Below are positions 1 through 5,073 of a stretch of 5,073 nucleotides of DNA, piece after piece. The DNA is taken from positions 1 to 5,073 of the forward strand of contig NBLS01000107.1 in assembly GCA_002084385.1 (NCBI GenBank), given 5' to 3'. The notes under the pieces are model-generated. The model had not been told where the DNA came from. It saw nothing but the letters and a program-made list of their open reading frames with translations, and did no database searches. Made by a program: the position numbers and the translations under genes. The stretch comes from Desulfobacteraceae bacterium 4572_19 (GTDB lineage Bacteria > Desulfobacterota > Desulfobacteria > Desulfobacterales > NBLS01). Position 1 is the stretch's first letter; each line of letters starts with the position of its first letter.

Positions 1-30
1 AGTTTTTTTCGTGGTTTTTTTAGTCGCCAT
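1..30 (-). CDS. Start of a downstream operon gene (partial, MATKKTTKKT...), possibly YibQ-like
   Basis: Only the first ten codons are in the window, reading M-A-T-K-K-T-T-K-K-T. The ATG (30-28) shares its first base with the last base of the ctpA stop codon (TAATG), which suggests translational coupling to ctpA. The nearest purine-rich stretch (AAAGAG) lies over ten bases upstream, so the ribosome site is weak on its own. A lysine/threonine-rich start is common in cytoplasmic tails that precede a membrane anchor. In Pseudomonas aeruginosa the gene beside the envC-like and ctpA genes encodes a divergent polysaccharide deacetylase (YibQ family), so that is my guess from context. Ten residues cannot prove a family, and the start itself is an inference from the overlap. 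Confidence 0.42.
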   Translation of the reverse strand, partial: MATKKTTKKT

Positions 31-1367
31 TAATTTGTTATCTCTTTTAACAGGTTATGTCCAATAAGAATTTCAAGAGCTTCTCTGATTTGGCTGTCTC
101 TTAGAAGCACTGCCGGTTTCAGGCCATTTTTTTTATTTTTTGTTTTTTTGTTTTTACGATCAGATGTAATTTCCTTCTCAGCTTCAAGATGATTTTTAAG
201 ATCCTTCTCCTTAAGCATTTTGCTTAAATGCTCCTTTTTTTTTTCTTCTTCTTCCGTAAGAAGTTCGTAAGGTACGACAATATCAGGAATAATTCCCTGT
301 GCCTGAATAGAACGTCCATTAGGAGTATAATATCTTGCTATGGTATATTTAAGACCATAACCATCTTTAAGCGGCTTTACAGTTTGAACAGAACCTTTAC
401 CAAAAGAAGTAGAACCTAATATTAATGCAAGTTTATGATCTTGTAATGCACCGGCAACTATTTCTGATGCACTGGCACTTCCTCCATTAATAAGAAGAAC
501 AATAGGATAATCTATTTTTGTTTTATTTGGTTCGGCTGTAAAAATATTTGTATTATTTTTTTTACGCCCCTTAATAGATACAATCGTTCCATCATCAATA
601 AAAATATCTGATATTTTAATTGCCTGATCAAGAAGACCGCCGGGGTTATTACGAAGATCAAGTATAACGCCTTCTAATGGTTGTTCCTGTGATGCAAGAT
701 TTTGCAACGCTTTTTCAAGATCTTTAGCTGTATTGCGTCTAAAATTTGTAAGCCATACATATCCATATCCCGGTTTTATTGTAACATATTTTACGCTTTT
801 TATAGGAATGGTAGCTCTTACAAGTGTAAATTCAATAGGGTCGGGAACGCCTTTTCTAATAACAGTGATATTTACCTTATCACCCTTAGGACCCCTCATT
901 TTTTTTACTGATTCCCAAAGGGGCATCTCCTTTGTTGATACACCATCAATTTTTATAATAACATCCTGGGCACAAATACCCGCTTTATATGCCGGAGTGC
1001 CTTCAATGGGGGAAATTACAGTTAAAATACCATCTTTCATGGTTATTTCGATACCAATTCCGCCAAACTGCCCTTTTGTATCATCTTGAAGTTCTTCAAA
1101 TGATTTAGGGAGCATAAACGCAGAGTGGGGGTCGAGACCACTTACCAACCCTTTTATGGCATTATGAATTAACTCTCTTGTTTCAATAGTATCAACGTAG
1201 TTATTTTCAATTTCGTCTATTACATCAGAAAGAAGTTTCAGACTTTCATAGGTCTGATCGCTATCTACTGCTGTTTCATTAGAAAAACCGGTTGTTACAA
1301 CTATGGACATTAGGATAAGTAAAACTACAATTGTTGAATTTAATAATAGTATTGTCTTTTTTCTCAT
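30..1367 (-). CDS. ctpA: Carboxy-terminal processing protease CtpA/Prc, S41 family with PDZ domain
   Basis: This is a 445-residue periplasmic serine protease of the S41 (Tsp/Prc/CtpA) family, which cleaves or degrades exported proteins from their C-termini. Relatives control peptidoglycan hydrolases, for example Prc with MepS in E. coli. Residues 5-27 form an uncleaved anchor or signal peptide. A PDZ domain covers about 100-185 (GGIGIEI near the start, then AGICAQDVI). The protease domain follows, with LDLRNNPGG at 236-244, GSASASEI at 296-303 and FGKGSVQ at 322-328. By alignment to B. subtilis CtpB (Ser309, Lys334, Gln338) the catalytic set is Ser299, Lys324 and Gln328; the spacings of 25 and 4 match. 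The tail after about 370 is charged and lysine-rich and includes an A10 tract in frame. The start is well supported: AGGAG at 1378-1374 sits six bases before ATG. The gene begins 16 bases after the EnvC-like stop, as an operon member. Confidence 0.95.
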   Translation of the reverse strand: MRKKTILLLNSTIVVLLILMSIVVTTGFSNETAVDSDQTYESLKLLSDVIDEIENNYVDTIETRELIHNAIKGLVSGLDPHSAFMLPKSFEELQDDTKGQFGGIGIEITMKDGILTVISPIEGTPAYKAGICAQDVIIKIDGVSTKEMPLWESVKKMRGPKGDKVNITVIRKGVPDPIEFTLVRATIPIKSVKYVTIKPGYGYVWLTNFRRNTAKDLEKALQNLASQEQPLEGVILDLRNNPGGLLDQAIKISDIFIDDGTIVSIKGRKKNNTNIFTAEPNKTKIDYPIVLLINGGSASASEIVAGALQDHKLALILGSTSFGKGSVQTVKPLKDGYGLKYTIARYYTPNGRSIQAQGIIPDIVVPYELLTEEEEKKKEHLSKMLKEKDLKNHLEAEKEITSDRKNKKTKNKKNGLKPAVLLRDSQIREALEILIGHNLLKEITN

Positions 1368-1373
1368 TATTTG

Positions 1374-1378
1374 CTCCT
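1374..1378 (-). promoter_or_regulatory. Ribosome binding site of ctpA
   Basis: AGGAG on the minus strand lies six bases before the ctpA ATG. It is the only textbook Shine-Dalgarno I see in this operon; the upstream genes seem to rely on overlapping starts. ctpA can therefore be translated independently of the frame-split gene before it. Confidence 0.8.
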
Positions 1379-1383
1379 GTTTT

Positions 1384-2490
1384 TTAAAAGGATAACCATT
1401 TTATTGGGTTTACAGGTTTACCATGATACCTTATTTCAAAATGTAATACCGGATCATCGTTAGGGGCTGCAGTACCAACTGTTGCAATAACTTCACCTTT
1501 TTCAACAAGGTCGTCTTTAGATTTAAAAAGCTCTTCTGCATGGGCGTACAATGAATAATAGCTGTCACCATGATCGACTATTATCATATTCCCATACCCT
1601 TTAAAATTATTTGCAAAAAGAACCTTGCCATCTGAGATAACACGTATGGGGCTACCTTTCTTTGCTTTAAAATTAATACCATTTTGAAAAGTAACTACAT
1701 TATGCTTCTCTTCATCTGAACGACCAAAATACGAAATGACCTTACCTGTTACAGGAGGTTTCAGCAACCCTTTATAAAAAGAAAATGCTTTTTTGTTTTT
1801 TTTCTTTACAAGAATATTTTGTTTCTTTACCTTTTTAAATGATTTTACTTTTTTATCAAGTGCCCTTGCAGAAAGCTCTAATGCTACTATTGCTGCTCTT
1901 ATTTTGGCTCTTTTATTTTGAATATCCTTTATTAATTCTGTTCGTTTTTTTCTTTCATACTCCATTGTTAAAATCTGTTTTTGCAGTTGGGTTTCCAAAA
2001 AGTCTTTATCTTGTTGTTGCATTTTAAGCTGACTATTAAGGCTTAAATAACGTTTTTTATCCATTCCCAGTTTTTCAAGAAATTTAAAGTCCTTTGCAAT
2101 AATTTGTTTTAAAGCGGACTGGGTTTTAATAAATTCAAAAATTGACTCTGCTGTTTCCGGAAGATAAAGTTTGCCGATTCTATTTGTTTTATATAAAATA
2201 TTTACTCTTTTTTTTGCATACTTACGATTTTTTTCTATTATTTTTTCCAATTTTTTTGCTTTACTTTTATTTTCTATTATTTCTTTTTGAAGCTTTTTTA
2301 TTTGATCTTTCAGGGCAGACGCCTGAATAGATATTTTATTTAATGTAAGATCTATCTTTTTTATTTCGTTAGAGGTGTAGGTTTCCTGATTAGAAAAATA
2401 TTTTATTTTATTCTTTTTATTTCTGATTTTATGAGCGATTTTTTCTGGCTCTTTTAAATTCTGTGGGTCTGGTTTTTTTTTCTGGCTCTT
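1384..2490 (-). CDS. EnvC-like murein hydrolase activator, coiled-coil and LytM (M23) part; 3' half of a frame-split gene
   Basis: The frame is open from just after a stop at 2493-2491 to the TAA at 1384, 368 codons. It contains no ATG or GTG before the coiled coil; the first TTG is at 2250, inside the helical region. It therefore reads as the C-terminal part of the gene that begins at 2866. Residue numbers here refer to the joined 493-residue product. About 150-345 is a lysine-rich coiled coil of EnvC type, with a break near 230-265 (KRVNILYKTNRIGKLYL onward). About 366-490 is a LytM domain ending in LHFEIRYHGKPVNPIKWL, close to the EnvC/NlpD style. The zinc ligands are degenerate: the HxGxD motif reads QNGIN (Gln394, Asn398) and the HxH motif reads VLH (Val473, His475); His442 is kept. 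An enzymatically dead domain fits an amidase activator better than an endopeptidase. In E. coli the EnvC coiled coil binds FtsX, the gene just upstream here. The family call is firm; how it is expressed is not. Confidence 0.85.
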   Translation of the reverse strand, partial: KSQKKKPDPQNLKEPEKIAHKIRNKKNKIKYFSNQETYTSNEIKKIDLTLNKISIQASALKDQIKKLQKEIIENKSKAKKLEKIIEKNRKYAKKRVNILYKTNRIGKLYLPETAESIFEFIKTQSALKQIIAKDFKFLEKLGMDKKRYLSLNSQLKMQQQDKDFLETQLQKQILTMEYERKKRTELIKDIQNKRAKIRAAIVALELSARALDKKVKSFKKVKKQNILVKKKNKKAFSFYKGLLKPPVTGKVISYFGRSDEEKHNVVTFQNGINFKAKKGSPIRVISDGKVLFANNFKGYGNMIIVDHGDSYYSLYAHAEELFKSKDDLVEKGEVIATVGTAAPNDDPVLHFEIRYHGKPVNPIKWLSF

Positions 2491-2866
2491 TTAAATTCTG
2501 TGGGTCTGGTTTATACTCGGGTTTTTGCTCTGGCTTATACTTGGATTTAAGATCAGGTTTATGTTCGGGTACTATTTTTTTTATAATTTGCACATATTTT
2601 TCACGATTTCTGATAAATCCTATTCTGGTTCCTTTTTTTAAGGTTATTATTGGTTTATAATTATTTCCAGGTCCGCCTCGTAAATTAAGTGCAATAGTTG
2701 TGATTATACCTTCATTCAGAATACTAACTGGTTTTACACTCTTTTGCGTACCAATCTCTTCAGCAACAGACGAATGATAAATCGTTGAGAAAATAATAGA
2801 GAAAAACAAAAAAGAGGTTGTAGCTATTTTAAAAATTGTCTTAACGAAAGATAACATCCAATCCAT
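2429..2866 (-). CDS. Signal peptide plus SH3b domain and KPE/KPD linker; 5' half of the frame-split EnvC-like gene
   Basis: This 145-residue frame encodes a signal peptide (about 1-35, hydrophobic core 11-29, likely cut after SVA). A bacterial SH3-like domain follows at about 53-96, with the typical LNLRGGPGNNYKPI start. Next comes a linker of charged proline repeats (HKPD, YKPE, QKPE, YKPD). SH3b domains of this kind often bind peptidoglycan, which suits a periplasmic wall protein. The frame passes through the first copy of KPDPQNLKEPEK and an A9 run, then reads the second DNA copy out of frame and stops at 2429. The last 15 or so residues (KTRPTEFKRARKNRS) are therefore probably not native. 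Removing one A joins this frame to the coiled-coil/LytM frame downstream. The start overlaps ftsX by 43 bases. ATG at 2857 (residue 4) is an alternative start, with GGATGG upstream of it. A free secreted SH3b protein is possible but less likely. Confidence 0.75.
   Translation of the reverse strand: MDWMLSFVKTIFKIATTSFLFFSIIFSTIYHSSVAEEIGTQKSVKPVSILNEGIITTIALNLRGGPGNNYKPIITLKKGTRIGFIRNREKYVQIIKKIVPEHKPDLKSKYKPEQKPEYKPDPQNLKEPEKKTRPTEFKRARKNRS
2445..2509 (-). repeat. 28-bp tandem duplication around an A9 tract, period 37, frameshifting
   Basis: Two identical 28-base copies (2445-2472 and 2482-2509) are separated by nine T on the plus strand (2473-2481), which is A9 in the coding strand. The period of 37 is not a multiple of three, so the second copy is read in a different frame. 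With eight A the period would be 36, and both copies would encode KPDPQNLKEPEK, giving 12 residues twice and then IAHK and the coiled coil. This is direct arithmetic from the sequence. It places the frame change within a short interval that also holds an A6 run (2439-2444). Confidence 0.95.
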
Positions 2867-3711
2867 CCGATAAAAGTACTACATAAAATTATAATAAAAC
2901 ACATGGTTACTGAGAGAAATTTGATGCTGTCTGCGTATGCTGAAAACTGTTCAATATATAAAATTACTACATAAAAAATTGTAAACAGGCTAATAAGCCC
3001 GATAATACTACCTATGGCACCTTCAATCATGCTTGCAATATAAAAAGGATATTTAATAAAACTATCCGTGGCACCTACAAGATGCATAATTTCAATTTCC
3101 TGCTGTCTCGAATAGAGGGTCAACCTGATTGTGTTTGCTGTAATCAAAGTCATCGCAATAAAAAAAAGTGTACTAATACCAATAACTGCACATCTAAAAA
3201 GATTAAAAATACTTAGGAATTTATCTAATTGATTATATCCATATTCAACACTTTTTACACCATCTTGTTTTTTTATTATTTGTGCTAATTTTTTAATATC
3301 TTGCAGGTTTCTAACAAACGGCAAAAGACTTACCTCAAGGGAGTGGGGAAGAGGATTTTCTTTTAAGTCCTCAATAATTGATAATTGCCCTTTAAGCTGA
3401 TTTTTTAAAATTATTAATGCTTCATCACGATGAATAAAAAATGTTTCATCCACTCCGGTTGTAGTAGTTAGGGTTTGCTCTAACTGTTTAATTTGTGTTT
3501 GGGAAACATTATCATCAAGAAATACAATTACCCTGATACTATCCTCCCAAAAAGTTATTAAATTTCCTGTGTTAATAAAAAAAAGAAGAAAAGCACTTAT
3601 TATTAATATGGAAAAAGCTATTGTTGTTGTTGTTATTATATGCAAAAACCTGTTTGACTTAAAGTCTGCAACTGCTCTTTTGGTAAAATATGTAAATGAA
3701 CCTGATTTCAT
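2824..3711 (-). CDS. ftsX: Cell division protein FtsX, permease-like subunit of FtsEX
   Basis: FtsX is the membrane partner of FtsE. The complex sits at the division ring and couples cytoplasmic ATP hydrolysis to activation of a periplasmic wall-hydrolase regulator. The protein has 295 residues, a normal length. I see the FtsX layout: a short cytoplasmic N-terminus (SNRFLHIITTTTIAFSIL), TM1 about 25-47, a periplasmic domain about 48-170 with the conserved NPLPHSLEV at 119-127, and TM2 about 171-195. Then comes the cytoplasmic signature RQQEIEIMHLVGATDSFIKYPF at 202-223, followed by TM3 about 224-254 and TM4 about 265-290. The start codon overlaps the ftsE stop as ATGA, so translation is likely coupled; no strong ribosome site is visible. 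The end overlaps the EnvC-like gene by 43 bases, which fits the known FtsX-EnvC partnership. Confidence 0.96.
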   Translation of the reverse strand: MKSGSFTYFTKRAVADFKSNRFLHIITTTTIAFSILIISAFLLFFINTGNLITFWEDSIRVIVFLDDNVSQTQIKQLEQTLTTTTGVDETFFIHRDEALIILKNQLKGQLSIIEDLKENPLPHSLEVSLLPFVRNLQDIKKLAQIIKKQDGVKSVEYGYNQLDKFLSIFNLFRCAVIGISTLFFIAMTLITANTIRLTLYSRQQEIEIMHLVGATDSFIKYPFYIASMIEGAIGSIIGLISLFTIFYVVILYIEQFSAYADSIKFLSVTMCFIIILCSTFIGWIGCYLSLRQFLK

Positions 3712-4400
3712 AGTATAGTAGTTCCCGATATTACTCGTCCATTTTCGATATGAACTGTGCGTATATCTTTATTGTTTAAGTGTTCCTTATTATGACTTGC
3801 AACTATTACTGTCGTTCCGGCAGCGTGAAATCTTTTAAGAAGTCCCATAACTATAGCTGCTGATTTTGAGTCAAGGCTTCCGGTTGGCTCATCTGCAAGA
3901 ATTATTTTTGGAGTACCCACAACAGCTCTTGCAACTGCCACTCTTTGTTGCTCACCGCCAGAAAGTGACGGAGGGTACGCATCTAATCGTTTTTCCATTT
4001 CAACAATACTGAGAATTAATTTTACACGCTGTGCAATTGTATTCTTATTGGTGCCAGTTGATTCCAAAACAAGAGCAACATTTTCAAAAACAGTTATTTG
4101 GGGAATAAGTTTAAAATCCTGAAAAACTATTCCAAGCTTTCGTCTATAAAAGGGCATTCTTCTTTTAGTAATACGTGAAAGATTTATGCCATCAACAAGA
4201 ATTTGTCCCTTGGAAACATGTTCTGCAAGGTAAAGAAGTTTTAAAAGAGTTGATTTACCGGCCCCGGACGGACCGCTTATAAGGATAAATTCATTTTTAA
4301 GAATATCCAAATTAACCTCTGAAAGAGCCAGGCTTGTGCCATATTGCTTATTAACATTAAATAATCTAACCATTGATTTTTTTCTATTTAACCCATCCAT
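3708..4400 (-). CDS. ftsE: Cell division ATP-binding protein FtsE
   Basis: FtsE is the cytoplasmic ABC ATPase of the FtsEX complex. All motifs are present in 230 residues: Walker [10 protein letters not shown] (43-51), Q-loop Gln94 in VFQDFKLIP, signature LSGGEQQR (146-153), Walker B ILADEP with Glu171, D-loop SLD (175-177) and H-loop His203. FQDFKLIP and NVALVLE are typical of FtsE rather than of LolD or MacB. The start is uncertain. ATG at 4400 gives nine extra residues (MDGLNRKKS), while ATG at 4373 ([12 protein letters not shown]) matches the usual N-terminus of the family. Neither has a clear Shine-Dalgarno. It is the first gene of the minus-strand operon, with two promoter-like sites upstream, and its stop overlaps the ftsX start. 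Confidence 0.95.
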   Translation of the reverse strand: MDGLNRKKSMVRLFNVNKQYGTSLALSEVNLDILKNEFILISGPSGAGKSTLLKLLYLAEHVSKGQILVDGINLSRITKRRMPFYRRKLGIVFQDFKLIPQITVFENVALVLESTGTNKNTIAQRVKLILSIVEMEKRLDAYPPSLSGGEQQRVAVARAVVGTPKIILADEPTGSLDSKSAAIVMGLLKRFHAAGTTVIVASHNKEHLNNKDIRTVHIENGRVISGTTIL

Positions 4401-4404
4401 TGTT

Positions 4405-4446
4405 AATTATCCATTATCCAATTATCAACTATTTACTATTTATTCA
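4405..4446 (-). repeat. Degenerate 7-8 base AT-rich repeat in the ftsE leader
   Basis: On the plus strand the segment reads as successive related units: aattatcc, attatcc, aattatc, aactatt, tactatt, tattcatt. It fills most of the stretch between the proximal promoter and the ftsE start. The units drift along the array, as expected of an old slippage-born repeat. It may simply keep the ribosome entry region unstructured; no function is shown. Confidence 0.55.
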
Positions 4447-4460
4447 TTTGACCTGTTTTA

Positions 4461-4489
4461 ATTTTACTGGTAGAAAGAACTTATGTCAA
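4461..4489 (-). promoter_or_regulatory. Proximal sigma70-like promoter of the ftsEX operon
   Basis: On the minus strand a perfect TTGACA -35 box (4489-4484), a 17-base spacer and a TAAAAT -10 box (4466-4461, one mismatch to TATAAT) point at ftsE. The expected start of transcription is near 4454, giving a leader of roughly 55 bases to the ATG at 4400. The match is strong for an intergenic site, though AT-rich DNA raises the chance of false -10 boxes. Confidence 0.65.
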
Positions 4490-4565
4490 GGAGTGCTGTC
4501 TCCAGTTTTCCTTACGCTAAGCCTCCATTGGGATCCCATAAACTGCTTCTTCCTCGCAATGGAGG
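4490..4565. other. G+C-richer intergenic island containing hairpins
   Basis: By my count about half of these 76 bases are G or C, while the flanking DNA is strongly AT-rich. The island carries a long hairpin and the ggag/ctcc mini-hairpin (4490-4493 with 4500-4503), and it lies between two promoter-like sites. No convincing protein is encoded on either strand. It could be a small palindromic dispersed repeat or a structured leader RNA of the ftsEX operon. Confidence 0.5.
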
Positions 4566-4569
4566 TTTA
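4518..4569. repeat. Inverted repeat, 13-bp stem, 26-base loop with a GGGATCCC palindrome
   Basis: Positions 4518-4530 pair with 4557-4569: nine perfect base pairs (cctccattg with caatggagg) extended by one G-T wobble and three A-T pairs. The loop side begins with a ten-base palindrome, tgggatccca (4529-4538), which overlaps the stem edge. There is no following U-run on either strand, so it is not a standard intrinsic terminator. One arm overlaps the -10 box of the distal minus-strand promoter. Confidence 0.75.
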
Positions 4570-4594
4570 TATTTAATTGTTACTTTAATGTCAA
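4566..4594 (-). promoter_or_regulatory. Distal sigma70-like promoter upstream of ftsE
   Basis: On the minus strand a perfect TTGACA (4594-4589), a 17-base spacer and TATAAA (4571-4566) form a strong sigma70-like site. Transcription would start near 4559 and run through the hairpin island into the ftsE operon, giving a leader of about 160 bases. The seven bases atgtcaa around its -35 box recur at the proximal promoter 105 bases away. No experimental support can be read from sequence. Confidence 0.55.
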
Positions 4595-4619
4595 TAGCTT
4601 CCTTTTAAAGAATTTACCA

Positions 4620-4636
4620 TGGCGAATAGTACGCCA
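4620..4636. promoter_or_regulatory. Dyad TGGCG-N7-CGCCA upstream of pyrE, possible operator
   Basis: A perfect five-base inverted repeat with a seven-base centre stands out in AT-rich DNA, about 80 bases before the pyrE start and 20 bases before a TATACT box. Its size suits a dimeric regulator site. The arms are short, so chance is a real alternative. Confidence 0.25.
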
Positions 4637-4656
4637 CAACGAAAAATGAGAGTCTT

Positions 4657-4662
4657 TATACT
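4657..4662 (+). promoter_or_regulatory. Possible pyrE -10 box (TATACT)
   Basis: TATACT lies 54 bases before the pyrE ATG, but no good -35 box is found 16-18 bases upstream. A second TATAAA at 4685-4690 also lacks a partner. pyrE transcription must start somewhere in 4595-4710, because the gene is divergent from ftsE, but the site is not well defined. Confidence 0.25.
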
Positions 4663-4716
4663 ACAGCTTTTTTATGGATTTTCATATAAAAAAAATAGAA
4701 GATAGGTAAAATAATA

Positions 4717-5073
4717 ATGAAAAATGAACTTATCCGTTTATTGTACCATAAGTCGTTTAAATACTCCGAAGAACCAATATTTAAACTTGCATCGGGCAAC
4801 ATAAGTCAGTTTTATGTAAATTGTAAACCGGTTATATTAGATCCCAGAGGAATGTTTCTTACCGGACATCTTGTATTGGAAGAGATAAAAAAGCTTAACG
4901 TGGATGGAGTCGGAGGCCTTACGTTTGGAGCCGACCCTATTGCCGTTGCTACATCTTTTGCATCAGAACTTAAATCTTGCCCCATAAAAGCATTCTCCAT
5001 ACGAAAAGAGCAAAAAGATCATGGTATCATTAAATGGATAGAAGGTGATCTTTCTCCGGAAAGTCGTGTTGTG
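4717..5073 (+). CDS. pyrE: Orotate phosphoribosyltransferase PyrE (N-terminal part, runs off the edge)
   Basis: PyrE joins orotate to PRPP to form OMP in de novo pyrimidine synthesis in the cytoplasm. The first 119 codons are present, of about 200-215 expected. [18 protein letters not shown] (22-39) corresponds to the substrate-loop region of the family. [16 protein letters not shown] (68-83) is the nucleotide-side core. Arg96, Lys97, Lys100 and His102 in IRKEQKDHG match the PRPP-binding Arg99, Lys100, Lys103 and His105 of the E. coli enzyme at a constant offset of three. The KWIEG that follows is typical of deltaproteobacterial-type PyrE. The DDVxTxG PRPP motif lies beyond the right edge. 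The ribosome site is weak (AGG at 4704-4706, ten bases before ATG). It is transcribed away from ftsE and functionally unrelated to the wall operon. Confidence 0.94.
   Translation, partial: MKNELIRLLYHKSFKYSEEPIFKLASGNISQFYVNCKPVILDPRGMFLTGHLVLEEIKKLNVDGVGGLTFGADPIAVATSFASELKSCPIKAFSIRKEQKDHGIIKWIEGDLSPESRVV

Noticed and set aside
733..1089. Plus-strand open frame of 118 codons inside ctpA
   Set aside because: It lies antisense to the PDZ domain of a clearly real gene and has no ribosome site or recognisable domain; a shadow frame.
1384..2250. Independent M23 gene starting at TTG 2250
   Set aside because: The start sits in the middle of a coiled coil that is continuous upstream, there is no signal peptide, and the frame joins the SH3b gene on removing one A.
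2439..2481. Programmed -1 ribosomal frameshift on the A-run
   Set aside because: A -1 shift at A9 enters a frame that stops almost at once at TAA in the second repeat copy; reaching the LytM frame needs loss of one base or gain of two.
4518..4569. Intrinsic terminator between ftsE and pyrE
   Set aside because: The genes diverge here, so no terminator is expected, and neither strand has a U-run after the stem.
4373..4576. Plus-strand open frame of 67 codons across the ftsE start and the hairpin
   Set aside because: It begins inside ftsE on the opposite strand, has no ribosome site, and is made of AT-rich leader repeat and palindrome; no family features.
4812..5000. Minus-strand open frame of 62 codons inside pyrE
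   Set aside because: It is antisense to well-conserved PyrE motifs and has no supporting signals.
1..5073. tRNA, rRNA, CRISPR array or transposase gene
   Set aside because: No cloverleaf-like segment, no regularly spaced repeats and no transposase motifs were seen on either strand.

Overview
The window looks like part of an AT-rich bacterial chromosome from a Gram-negative lineage. The protein sequences and the gene order ftsE-ftsX-envC-like-ctpA are most like Desulfobacterota (the former Deltaproteobacteria). That placement comes from recognising families, not from a database search.

Minus strand, positions 4400 down to 1: a compact cell-division and cell-wall operon. ftsE (4400-3708) and ftsX (3711-2824) overlap by ATGA. 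ftsX overlaps the next gene by 43 bases. That gene is an SH3b / coiled-coil / LytM (M23) protein of the EnvC amidase-activator type (2866-1384). ctpA, an S41 PDZ protease, follows after 16 bases (1367-30). Its stop codon shares one base with the start of a further gene (MATKKTTKKT...) that runs off the left edge. FtsEX is an inner-membrane ABC-type machine that, in well-studied bacteria, activates a periplasmic coiled-coil LytM protein at the division site. CtpA-type proteases trim or degrade periplasmic wall enzymes. The operon therefore reads as a module for controlled septal peptidoglycan cleavage.

The main anomaly is that the EnvC-like gene is split into two frames. A 28-base sequence occurs twice in tandem (2445-2472 and 2482-2509), separated by a run of nine T on the plus strand (A9 in the mRNA). 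The repeat period is 37, so the frame shifts. With A8 the two halves join into one 493-residue protein carrying two identical 12-residue repeats. The downstream half has no ATG or GTG between its upstream stop and the LytM domain. Explanations are a homopolymer sequencing error, a real mutation, a phase-variable switch, or RNA polymerase slippage.

Intergenic region 4401-4716 separates ftsE from the divergent pyrE. It holds two minus-strand sigma70-like promoters with perfect TTGACA boxes and 17-base spacers. Between them lies a G+C-richer island with a 13-bp hairpin and a 10-bp palindrome. A degenerate heptamer-like repeat fills the ftsE leader, and a small dyad precedes pyrE. From 4717 to the right edge is the first part of pyrE (orotate phosphoribosyltransferase) on the plus strand. 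I saw no tRNA, rRNA, CRISPR array or complete insertion sequence.
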